Assembly: GCA_963789515.1 (NCBI GenBank) | Contig: CAWBKW010000003.1 | Location: 124,001-188,000, forward strand | Source of the DNA: JBAXEO01 sp963789515 | GTDB lineage: Bacteria; Actinomycetota; Coriobacteriia; Anaerosomatales; JAAXUF01 | DNA length: 64,000 nucleotides | Direction of reading: 5' to 3' | Shown here: piece by piece, positions 55,583 to 64,000 of the stretch | Layout: every line of letters starts with the position of its first letter | Position numbering within the stretch: the first letter of the stretch is position 1 | Program-made: the position numbers and the translations under genes | The notes under the pieces: generated by a model | The model's database searches: none | What the model was told of the DNA's origin: nothing | Seen by the model: the letters and a program-made list of their open reading frames with translations, nothing else

Positions 55583-58500
55583 GTGAACCAGGCGACGGGG
55601 GTTGCTCGGTTCATGCGCAAGTTCCTGATGGCAACACTCGTTCTGCTGGATGCTCACTGGACTTGCGCCAACTGCGGCCCACGCCGCATCGCGGCTCGCC
55701 TTCGGATACAACTCATCGCTCGACAGCCTGAATCCACAGCAGGCAGTCTTCGAGCAGGACTCACCTAACCGGCGCTGTGACCAATCTCGGCGCCTTCGGC
55801 CAGACATCTCATGTGGTGGGACGCTGGGCACCGATATGCCGTCAGCTACGGGCAGCGCGATACGACGAGTCCTATCACTGGCTCAACGCAACCATTCACG
55901 ACACACGAACCAATGTCGCCATTCCTCTAAGCGACGTCGACGGCACGCCGCTGCCGAAGATCGCGGGCTGGATCGCTGTTCGGGGGGTTCTCGGCGGACG
56001 GCAGTAAGGTTTGCGATGGCGAATCACGGGGATGAGCGATGTCTATGAAAGGTCTGGCCCTACCCGAGGGTTTTGATCTTCGACTCGGCTACTGGTCGAG
56101 CCCTAGGGAGTACCAGTTGCAGCGATGGGACCGGGGCCGCGATCAGTCCGGATGGAAACCGCGTCGTGTACTCATAACGGAACAGAGGACTCAGACTCTC
56201 TGGATGTACGACGTCTCGAATGGAACCGACGTTCCCATGGATGACGCCAAGTGGAGCTAGGCACCACGACTGCTAGCAGTGCGCGTCCGGTGTGGCCAGC
56301 GTCGGGCGACAAGATAATCGTCAGCATCTGGGACTCGACGTCGCCTCGACGCAACGAACGTCGCCATCATCAACACATCGACGCGATCCGTCCGTAACAC
56401 GTAATGGCGGGATAGACACAGTCTTCGACGTGACGCCGGACGGCCGATACGCTCTGGTTCTAGCTGCAACCGGGAGACCAAGTACGTCGGGTACTGCGAA
56501 ATGGGTAGGCTCGACCTGACGACAGACGCGTATATTATCAGGACGCTACAGCGTGTCTATACGATGCATGAGCTTCGTCATGGTCCCCCGTGCTGTGCCC
56601 TAGTCGCCGGACGGCTACTCAGGTTCTCCTCGAGGGATGGCTCGAAAAGGTTGCCTACAGGGGCAATTCAACAAACCTACCCCGCTAACATCTACCGCTG
56701 CGCTGCCGTTGGTGGTGCGCTCGTGAAGGTTGCCACGGACGCGCGCAACCCATCTTGGGTCTCCTACCTGCCGGGAACCCCGAGAAACCCCCTCCCGACG
56801 CCGGTGAATCCAAAGATATCCAGACCCGCGATTGTTCTGGTGGGTGGGATTAATGAGAGCTATGGCTAGACACCCGAACGACCCCACCCACTCTTGGCAT
56901 GATGTCTACTCGTTCCTCAGAGCGAAGGGCTACGACGTGTACGTCGTCCCGAACTATGAGGGAGACCACGGTCGTATACGCGCTGAACTCTCTGGATGGC
57001 TACACCGGAGATAATGCCGATAGGGTTCAGAACTACCTCGCCTATCGTGGAGTCCGCGACTGCGAGGTCATCATGATCGGCCACTCTATGGGTGGCCTCA
57101 TCGCCCGGAAGTGGGCGGGGTCTCCCTCGATCTGGCGTTCAAGCGGTCTTCGCCCCAAAGCGATCGTGCAGCTCGGCACGCCAAACTGAGCTATTCACGC
57201 TAGCCGCCATGGCGAACCTGTACGACTGGGGCTCGACAAACATGACGGAGCTCAACGGAGATGGATCAACCATTGAGCACTTCAACGAGACCTACCATGA
57301 TCCGGGTGTACCGGTCCTGAAGCTCGGCGGCGACTTCTTCTTCACGGGCTCCGAGTCTGAGGTCGCCGGGCCCGACCCCTGGCGCAAGAAGCGCGTACTG
57401 AGGAACCAGCTACATATCGCCTTCGGAGGAGCTGCCAACGACGGAGCGGTATCCGTGGATAGCCTTTCGGGCTTTCCCTTGGCCTACAAGACGCGGCTCT
57501 TTCCGAGCATACACAGCGATCACAAACGACTGCGGATCTTCACGAGCCAAGGCTTCATCATCCCGAAGCGGGACACGCCCGTCGAAGACCAGATACTGCT
57601 GGAGATACTCGACTTCTGCACCGGTGTTTCTGAGGGCCGCATCAACGAGACAACTGTAGGAACTGGGATGTCGAGCGCAGCGGCTTCCTCACCCCTGGCG
57701 AAGTCGACGAGCTCGGCTGTTGGCGTCATGACCGCATCGGCCGAAGGCGGCGCGTTCACGACGATTATCGAGAAGTCGCTGAATCTGTCAGCAGGCGCTT
57801 CGTCCACGGTGAGCTTCCGTGTGGAGGGTACTTCAGCTCTTGCGGAGGTCGTGTGCGCCGATCCCGGACTCACTGTGGTCATCAGGGGCGGCGGAGGGGT
57901 GGTGGCCTCCGAAACGGAGGTGAGCTCGCGAGGGAGGACGATCGCGTTCAGCGCCACCCCGGGAGCTGCGTACGCACTTGAACTGCGCGCCTCAAGCTCC
58001 ACAGCAGCGATCGTTCGTGTGGTCGATGGCGGACCGGCTGGGCTCTTCGTCAGCACTCCTGCTTCGAGTGCAGGCGGAGGTGATGTGCTTGTCACTGCTC
58101 GGCTTGCCCGAAATGGATCCAACCTGCCGGGCAGCTTCGTCGCCGCAGTTGAGGGGGGTGCCGGTGTCGCGATGTCCGACGGCGGTTCCGGCCCCGACGC
58201 GACCTCATCGGACGGTGTCTACTCGGCCCTCGTGCGCCTGCCCGCTAGCGGGATGACCGCTCGGGTGAAGGTTGATGCGAGCTGCACAGCCGGAGGCATC
58301 ACGATCCAGCGCGCCGGCTCCAGCCTGACGGAAATTGTCGAACCACGGGCATCGATCAATGGTAAACCCAACTTGTCCAAGGCTCGAGTTCTTCCGGCAA
58401 GGTGCAACGTGTGTACGTCGATGTGCCCGTGGGAGCATCTCAGGGCTGCACGGTGAGGGTCGCCGCCGACATTCTGGCCGCTGGTGTCCTCGTGACTCAA

Positions 58501-59443
58501 TCGTCGTCGCTGCAGGGGTTGTCCGCAGGGAGCTCCACCAACGTCCGTATCGCCCTCGATGCCGAGGACCTCAAGGGCCTCCCTGCGAACGCCACTCAAG
58601 TACTCGCCAGCGTCCGGCTGTTGGACTCCACCGACGGCGGTTTGTCCATGTTGGGCGCGACTACCTCTGACCAGTTCGCACTTTCGAGAGCCTCTCTCGC
58701 ACTGGCTTCCTGCACAATCGACCCGTTCTTCAAGCCGGTCTCGGGAGCCCCTGTCATCATCACCGGCGCGTCCTCGTGCAGCTCCGAAACCATCGCCGGA
58801 GTCGATATCTCGCTCAACGGTGGTGCTGATTGGTCTGCCGTTCCTGCACCCGACAACGGCTGGGGATCGAACTCGGCAACCTGGGCGTGCGCATTTGCGC
58901 TGCCGAAGGGCGAGTACGGGGCGATGGTCCGTCTGCGCGGCAGGAACGGGCTGATCGCCGGCGCGACGGATTCAATGGCGTTCACGGTTGTTCCGGCCGC
59001 CTACAAGACGGTCTACCGATTCCGTAACCTCAGAAACGGTTTCTACCTGTGGACGGCTGACGAGAACGAGAAGAACACCATCGTCACGGACGCTCCAAAG
59101 CACCTGGCTCCTCGAAGGCCCCGCCTACAAGATCAACACCGCCAACCCTCTGAACTCCTCACCGCTCTGGCGCTTCGTCAACATCCGGGGCGGCTACTAC
59201 CTCTACACCGCCAACCCCGCCGAGAAGGCCTCCATCATCGCCAAGCTCGCCTCGACCTGGCGCTACGAGGGACCCGCCTACAACGTGTCCACCAACACCT
59301 CGGGCTCACCGGTCTGGAGGTTCCGCAACAAGCAGAACGGGACCTACCTGTACTCGGCTGACCTCAACGAGAAGAACAACATCGTCGCCAAGCTGTCCGC
59401 CACCTGGCAGTTGGAGGGACCGGCGTACTACCTGGCGCCGTAG
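55583..59443 (+). CDS. Secreted protein: propeller-like region, lipase-like hydrolase, DUF5648 modules (frameshifted)
   Basis: GTG 55583 after AGGGGACGAAGAA. The signal peptide (MRKFLMATLVLLDALTGLAP) is rebuilt across one shift. The first 400 residues have TolB-like traces (ASGDKIIVSIWDS; FDVTPDGRYALVL). An alpha/beta hydrolase follows, with AIVLVGGINESYG and the nucleophile elbow IGHSMGGLIARKW. Ig-like parts (VDVPVGASQGCTVRVAADIL) lead to three DUF5648-type modules starting KTVYRFRNLRNGFYLWTADE. More than six shifts fall between 55.65 and 57.2 kb, plus ones near 58402 and 59092. The Ser nucleophile codon is near 57085. Probable secreted lipase or esterase that stays on the surface. Confidence 0.65.
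59121..59443 (+). repeat. DUF5648 module block, copy in the lipase-like gene
   Basis: Encodes YKINTANPLNSSPLWRFVNI onward to the stop. It is nearly identical at DNA level to 63540-63862, only 4.4 kb away. Confidence 0.85.
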
Positions 59444-59491
59444 GGGCCAGGTAGAGCGTCATGACTCAGCCGTATGATGAGAGGGGACTCC

Positions 59492-60441
59492 ATGGCCCAG
59501 ACAGTACGCGCTCGCCGACTCGTGCATACGCCTTTGGTGTTCGCGATGATGCTTGTGGCATTCATGGGGCTCACGGTGCATGCGGCGCATGCTGTGTCGG
59601 TGAACATCCCCGACCCCAACCTCGAATCCGCCGTGAGGGCCGAGCTGTCCAAGCCGTTCGGGCTCATCACGGACGCCGATATGAGGTCGTTGATCTGGGG
59701 TCTCAGTGCATACGATATGGGCATCCGTGATCTGACAGGACTTGAATACGCGACGAACCTCAAGTACTTGAACCTATGGGACAACCAGATCACGAGCGTC
59801 GAGCCGTTGAGAAACCTCAACATCGATGAGTTGTACATCTGGGGGAACCGGATCACCGACATCACCCCGTTGGCGGGCCTGACCTTGGTGGACCTCGACG
59901 TCCGCGACAACTACCTCGACCTGACGCCGGGCTCTCCCACTATGGTCACACTGGCGACCCTTGAGCAGCACTGCAACATCTACTACGAGCCGCAGAAGGT
60001 TCGGCACGTGACCGTCTACCGCTTCCGGAACCTTCGAAACGGGTTCTATCTGTGGACGGCCGACGAGAACGAGAAGAACACCATCTTGCGGACACTCCAG
60101 GGCACCTGGCTTCTTGAGGGCCCTGCCTATCAGATGGATGCCGAAATCGAATCACGTCACCGCTCTGGCGGTTCCTGAACCTTCGCGGGGGCTTCTACCT
60201 CTACTCCGCGGATCCCAACGAGAAGGACACCATCGTCAGGGCGCTGTCGAAAGAATGGCGACTTGAAGGGCCGGCGTACAACGTTTCCAGGGCTGCCGGT
60301 GGCAAGCCCGTCTGGAGGTTCCGCAACAAACAGAACGGCACCTATCTGCTCTCCGCCGACCCCAACGAGAAGGACACCATCGTCAGGTCGCTGTCAGCCA
60401 CTTGGAAGCTAGAAGGTCCGGCGTTCTACATCGCGCAATAG
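59492..60441 (+). CDS. Secreted LRR protein with DUF5648 modules
   Basis: About 316 residues. Signal peptide LVFAMMLVAFMGLTVHAAHA. Leucine-rich repeats resemble internalins: LTGLEYATNLKYLNLWDNQI, TSVEPLRNLNIDELYIWGNR and ITDITPLAGLTLVDLDVRDN. The remainder is three DUF5648-type modules, ending LSATWKLEGPAFYIAQ. A shift near 60153 hides the last two; the corrected frame reads SPLWRFLNLRGGFYLYSADP. GAGAGGGG precedes the ATG. The LRR matches in style that of the surface protein at 18202. Confidence 0.75.
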
Positions 60442-60565
60442 GGAGAGGCGAAGCGGCCCGGCAAGGGTCTCTGGACCAACACGTTGGTCCTTCATTGTGA
60501 ATCGCGTTGGGTTCCGCCTGACTCAACGCGGCGATGTTCGTGTCCGCAAAGATGGAGGACGGCCA

Positions 60566-63500
60566 ATGGCTCGAGGGGTTCGCGTTCGTCGGTTCGTCCT
60601 CAAGTCCACGCTCACGATGGTGGCACTTTCCCTTTCTTTGCTCGCGGGATTGCTGCCGAGCACAGCGTGGGCTTTTGCGGAAGATGCCCGCGAAGTGGAC
60701 ACGAGCGCTCTCCAGCAACCACCCACCGACGCCAGCTCGGCATTCGCAGGCGCGACCATGAGGGTGGTGGTCGGCTTCGAGCCTGGTTCAGAGGCCCAGG
60801 CCATAACCTCTTCCTTGCTCTTGGGAGCCAAGGACCCCCAGCGCGCCAAGGCCGGGGGGTTCTGCGTGGTGTACGCGCCGCCGGGGACCGATCTGACTGC
60901 GTTCGCACATGAGCTGAGTACTCAGCCCGGAGTGCAATATGCCGAGCCTGACGGAATCGTCAGCGCGAGCATGGCATCGAACGACCCCGGCTTCCCCTCG
61001 CAGTGGGGGATGAGCAAGATAGGCGCTCCTATGGCTTGGGACACTGCGCGAGGATCCTCCGTCAAGGTCGCGGTCGTCGATTCCGGGGTGGACCTCGACC
61101 ATCCTGACCTTGTCGGTCGTCTTGATACCGATAACGACTACGATTTCGTCAACAGTGACTCCACTGCTCAGGACGATCAGGGTCACGGTACCCACGTGGC
61201 AGGCATCATCGGCGCTACTCTGAACAACGGCCTAGGCGTCGCGGGCGTGGCGAACCAGTGCACGATCCTGCCCGTGAAGGTACTGGGCGCAGGCAACTGG
61301 GGGTGGTCGTCAGATGTGGCCGACGGCATCCGCTGGGCAGCGGACAATGGGGCCCAGGTAATCAACCTTTCACTAGGCTCTGCCAGCGACGATTCGGTAC
61401 AAGACGCGGCCGTTCAGTACGCTGTCTCGAGGGACTGCGTTGTCGTGGCATCCGCCGGCAACGATGCCTCGTACGGGGTGCTCTACCCGGCTGCTGACGA
61501 CAACGTAGTCGGTGTGGGTTCGACCACAACCAGCGACACCTTGTCGGATTTCTCCAACTACGGACCCGAGGTGGATATCGCCGCACCCGGTTCTGCCGTC
61601 TACTCCACGACCTATGACGGTGGCTACGGCAACAAGACGGGGACCTCCATGGCCGCCCCTCACGTCGCTGGCGTGGTTGCTCTGATTCGGTCGAAGAACC
61701 CGACGTGGACCAGAAGTCAGGTCGAGAGCCAGTTGTTCTCAACGGCCCTCGACCTCGGCTCGGCGGGGAGGGACGACTACTTCGGACATGGGCGTGTGCG
61801 CGCCGCCACCGCAGTGGGCCCCACGATCCCAGGAGGAAACCTGTCGGGCACGGTTTCCTCGAACGGAAGCTGGCTATCCGGAGTCTCGGTCACCGTTCCG
61901 GGCTACACACCGGTGATTACCGGGGAGGGCGGCCTGTATTTGATCAGCGGAATCGCTGCGGGCACCTACGACGTGAGGTACTTCAAGAGTGGCTTCACGA
62001 GTCAGACGCAGAGCGTGACCTTCAGTTCGGGCGGTACTGCCAACCGTAATGTCTCGATGCGGGTATCGGTCTCCGACACCACACCCCCGATCCTGTCCTC
62101 GCTGTCGCTCAATCCCAATTCCGTCGATGTCGGCGCGTCGGCACAGACGATCACGTTCACGGCCCGCATCCAAGACGATCTCTCCGGGTTCAGCTATGGC
62201 TACGTCAAGCTTCGCAGCCCATCGGGGGATCAGTCGGCATACGGCTATTGGAGCACGGTCTCCGGTACGGTGACTGACGGCATCTACACGGCAACGGCTA
62301 CGATTCCCAGGAACGCCGAGGCCGGAATCTGGACAGTTCAAGCCGACGTGTATGACGACCTCAGCAACTCCAGCTCCCTGTACCCGGTGGATCTCGTTGC
62401 GCTGGGATTCCCGTCCACCGTGGTGGTGAGCTCTGCGGTCTCCGACACCACGCCCCCTGTCCTGTCCTCGCTGTCGCTCAATCCCAATTCCGTCGATGTC
62501 GGCGCGTCGGCACAGACGATCACGTTCACGGCCCGCATCCAAGACGATCTCTCCGGGTTCAGCTATGGCTACCTCAGGCTCCGCAGCCCATCAAAGCGTC
62601 AATCGGTGTCCGGGTCTTGGGTCAGAGTCTCAGGCACCGCGACAGACGGGGTCTACACGGCGGCGGCCACGATTCCCAGGAACGCCGAGAGCGGCACGTG
62701 GACGTTTCAAGCTGTGATGTATGACGACCTCAGCAACCCCAGGTCTCTGACTTCAGTAGAACTCGTTGCGTTGGGATTCCCGTCCACCGTGGCGGTGAGC
62801 TCTGCGGTCTCCGACACCACACCCCCGATCCTGTCCTCGCTGTCGCTCAATCCCAGTGCCGTCGATGTCGGCGCGTCGGCACAGACGATCACGTTCACGG
62901 CGCGCATCCAAGACGATCTCTCCGGGTTCAGCGATGGCGACCTCGAGCTCTACAGCCCGTCAAAGCATCAATCGGTGTCCGGGTCGTGGGTCAGAGTCTC
63001 AGGCACCGCGATGGACGGCGTGTATACGGCGACGGCCACGATTCCCAAGAACGCAGAGAGCGGCACTTGGCTGATCCGAGTCACTTCGAGTGATGCAGTC
63101 GGCAATGCAAAGCAGCTCTACTCGGCGAACCTCGCGGCGCTAGGGTTCTCATCCACAGTGGCGGTGACCGCCGACCCGACGACTACCTACACGATTTCTG
63201 CGTCCTCCAGCGGCAACGGCTCGGTCACTCCCGAGGGCATCACAATCGTGAATTGGGGTGGCAGTCGCACCTTCACCATTGCAGCCCACGCCGGCTATCA
63301 CGTCGAAGATGTGCTCGTCGATGGCAGCTCGGTCGGTGCAGTCGCGAGCTACACGTTCACCAACGTCACTGGGAACCACACGATAAGCGCGACCTTTGCC
63401 GCGAACACCACGACGCCCACCTACAAGACCGTCTACCGCTTCAGGAACCTGCGAAACGGCTTCTACCTCTGGACCGCCGACGAGAACGAGAAGAACAACA

Positions 63501-63862
63501 TCGTCAGGACGCTCCAGGGCACATGGCTCCTGGAAGGTCCGGCCTACAAGATCAACACCGCCAACCCGCTGAACTCCTCGCCGCTCTGGCGCTTCGTCAA
63601 CATCCGGGGCGGCTACTACCTCTACACCGCCAACCCCGCCGAGAAGGCCTCCATCATCGCCAAGCTCGCCTCGACCTGGCGCTACGAGGGACCCGCCTAC
63701 AACGTGTCCACCAACACCTCGGGCTCACCGGTCTGGCGGTTCCGCAACAAGGTCAACGGGACCTACCTGTACTCGGCTGACCTCAACGAGAAGAACAGCA
63801 TCGTCGCCAAGCTGGGCGCGACCTGGCAGCTTGAGGGGCCGGCGTACTACCTGGCGCCGTAG
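60566..63862 (+). CDS. Secreted subtilisin-like protease with repeats and DUF5648 modules
   Basis: 1098 residues, intact. Signal peptide (TMVALSLSLLAGLLPSTAWA), then an I9-like propeptide. The S8 domain has the catalytic triad: Asp in VKVAVVDSGVDLDHPDL, His in DDQGHGTHVAGIIGA, Ser in KTGTSMAAPHVAGVVALIRS. Next are a carboxypeptidase-regulatory-like domain (GTVSSNGSWLSGVSVTVPGY), three 123-residue Ig-like repeats, an InlB-like repeat (SSSGNGSVTPEGITIVNWGG) and three DUF5648-type modules. GGAGG precedes the ATG at 60566. It is an exported protease, probably wall-associated through the C-terminal modules. Confidence 0.9.
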   Translation: MARGVRVRRFVLKSTLTMVALSLSLLAGLLPSTAWAFAEDAREVDTSALQQPPTDASSAFAGATMRVVVGFEPGSEAQAITSSLLLGAKDPQRAKAGGFCVVYAPPGTDLTAFAHELSTQPGVQYAEPDGIVSASMASNDPGFPSQWGMSKIGAPMAWDTARGSSVKVAVVDSGVDLDHPDLVGRLDTDNDYDFVNSDSTAQDDQGHGTHVAGIIGATLNNGLGVAGVANQCTILPVKVLGAGNWGWSSDVADGIRWAADNGAQVINLSLGSASDDSVQDAAVQYAVSRDCVVVASAGNDASYGVLYPAADDNVVGVGSTTTSDTLSDFSNYGPEVDIAAPGSAVYSTTYDGGYGNKTGTSMAAPHVAGVVALIRSKNPTWTRSQVESQLFSTALDLGSAGRDDYFGHGRVRAATAVGPTIPGGNLSGTVSSNGSWLSGVSVTVPGYTPVITGEGGLYLISGIAAGTYDVRYFKSGFTSQTQSVTFSSGGTANRNVSMRVSVSDTTPPILSSLSLNPNSVDVGASAQTITFTARIQDDLSGFSYGYVKLRSPSGDQSAYGYWSTVSGTVTDGIYTATATIPRNAEAGIWTVQADVYDDLSNSSSLYPVDLVALGFPSTVVVSSAVSDTTPPVLSSLSLNPNSVDVGASAQTITFTARIQDDLSGFSYGYLRLRSPSKRQSVSGSWVRVSGTATDGVYTAAATIPRNAESGTWTFQAVMYDDLSNPRSLTSVELVALGFPSTVAVSSAVSDTTPPILSSLSLNPSAVDVGASAQTITFTARIQDDLSGFSDGDLELYSPSKHQSVSGSWVRVSGTAMDGVYTATATIPKNAESGTWLIRVTSSDAVGNAKQLYSANLAALGFSSTVAVTADPTTTYTISASSSGNGSVTPEGITIVNWGGSRTFTIAAHAGYHVEDVLVDGSSVGAVASYTFTNVTGNHTISATFAANTTTPTYKTVYRFRNLRNGFYLWTADENEKNNIVRTLQGTWLLEGPAYKINTANPLNSSPLWRFVNIRGGYYLYTANPAEKASIIAKLASTWRYEGPAYNVSTNTSGSPVWRFRNKVNGTYLYSADLNEKNSIVAKLGATWQLEGPAYYLAP
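62070..62438 (+). repeat. Ig-like repeat 1 of the subtilase (369 bp)
   Basis: Starts SDTTPPILSSLSLNPNSVDV. Over the first 140 bp it is almost identical to the next two units. Confidence 0.85.
62439..62807 (+). repeat. Ig-like repeat 2 of the subtilase (369 bp)
   Basis: Starts SDTTPPVLSSLSLNPNSVDV; same length and phase as repeat 1. Confidence 0.85.
62808..63170 (+). repeat. Ig-like repeat 3 of the subtilase
   Basis: Starts SDTTPPILSSLSLNPSAVDV; diverges toward its end (WLIRVTSSDAVGNAKQLYSA). Confidence 0.85.
63540..63862 (+). repeat. DUF5648 module block, copy in the subtilase gene
   Basis: Same encoded text as 59121-59443, with few base differences, ending LEGPAYYLAP in both. Confidence 0.85.
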
Positions 63863-63883
63863 GGACGATAGAAGCCGAGAGAG

Positions 63884-63918
63884 AAGGCCCCCGCCTCAGT
63901 CAATTTGGTGGGGGCCTT
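63884..63918 (+). terminator. Terminator after the subtilase gene
   Basis: AAGGCCCCCGCC and GGTGGGGGCCTT form a 12-bp stem (one G-U) with an 11-base loop, followed by CATG. It lies 22 bp past the stop. Confidence 0.8.
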
Positions 63919-63966
63919 CATGTGCTCCGAATGCAAGCGGCTCTGAGCACATGCACGGGCTAGCGG

Positions 63967-64000
63967 AAGCCCCATCGCTGCTTTGCGCTCGGGGCCTTTC
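63967..64000. terminator. Weak terminator-like hairpin at the window edge
   Basis: AAGCCCC and GGGGCCTTT form a short stem with a 17-base loop; cut by the window end. Confidence 0.4.

Overview
The window is high-GC, gene-dense bacterial DNA. Frequent GTG/TTG starts with strong Shine-Dalgarno sites, PadR/HAAS pairs, a DUF2510 protein, DUF951, DUF5996 and an ACT + UPF0210 pair together suggest an Actinomycetota genome, perhaps a Coriobacteriia-like anaerobe. That placement is inference; no rRNA is present.

Layout. 0-4 kb: end of a membrane protein, a small secreted protein and a large surface protein (nidogen-like, HYR and Fn3-like parts). 4-14 kb: mostly minus-strand housekeeping genes: UPF0210 + ACT, DUF951, an M23-type envelope protein, a small CxxCH lipoprotein, TldE/TldD, an NlpC/P60 hydrolase and ATP-type PEP carboxykinase, then an initiator tRNA. 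14.3-16 kb: a small island with a DUF7662 gene, flanked by a 20-bp near-perfect direct repeat. 16-25 kb: MFS exporter, LRR/repeat surface protein with an internal A-B-C/A-B-C duplication, a hyaluronan-synthase-like glycosyltransferase and a secreted protein. 25-39.5 kb: PAS, DUF2510, PadR-regulated and HAAS membrane proteins, a UbiB kinase, many small membrane proteins and a SOUL protein. 39.6-42.3 kb: a sulfur-relay operon of TusA-like, DsrE-like, an IscS homologue lacking the PLP lysine (Asp208 instead) and an IscU scaffold fused to a TrxB-like domain. 42-48.5 kb: lipoproteins, DUF5996, UBP zinc finger, small membrane proteins and a 2x[4Fe-4S] aldo/keto reductase. 48.8-53.1 kb (perhaps to 54.4): an integron gene-cassette array of plus-strand single-gene cassettes separated by attC sites, with no integrase in the window. 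54.4-63.9 kb: a methyltransferase and three large secreted proteins (lipase-like, LRR, subtilase) ending in the same DUF5648-type modules.

The two most interesting systems are the attC cassette array and the lysine-less IscS / IscU-TrxB operon.

Many genes, including conserved ones such as tldD, tldE, pckA and UPF0210, carry one-base frameshifts, mostly insertions. They cluster in patches (0.1-15 kb, 20-22.4 kb, 32.9-33.1, 36, 47-48, 53-57 kb) and look like sequence error rather than gene decay. For these genes I give the full span and say where the frame changes.
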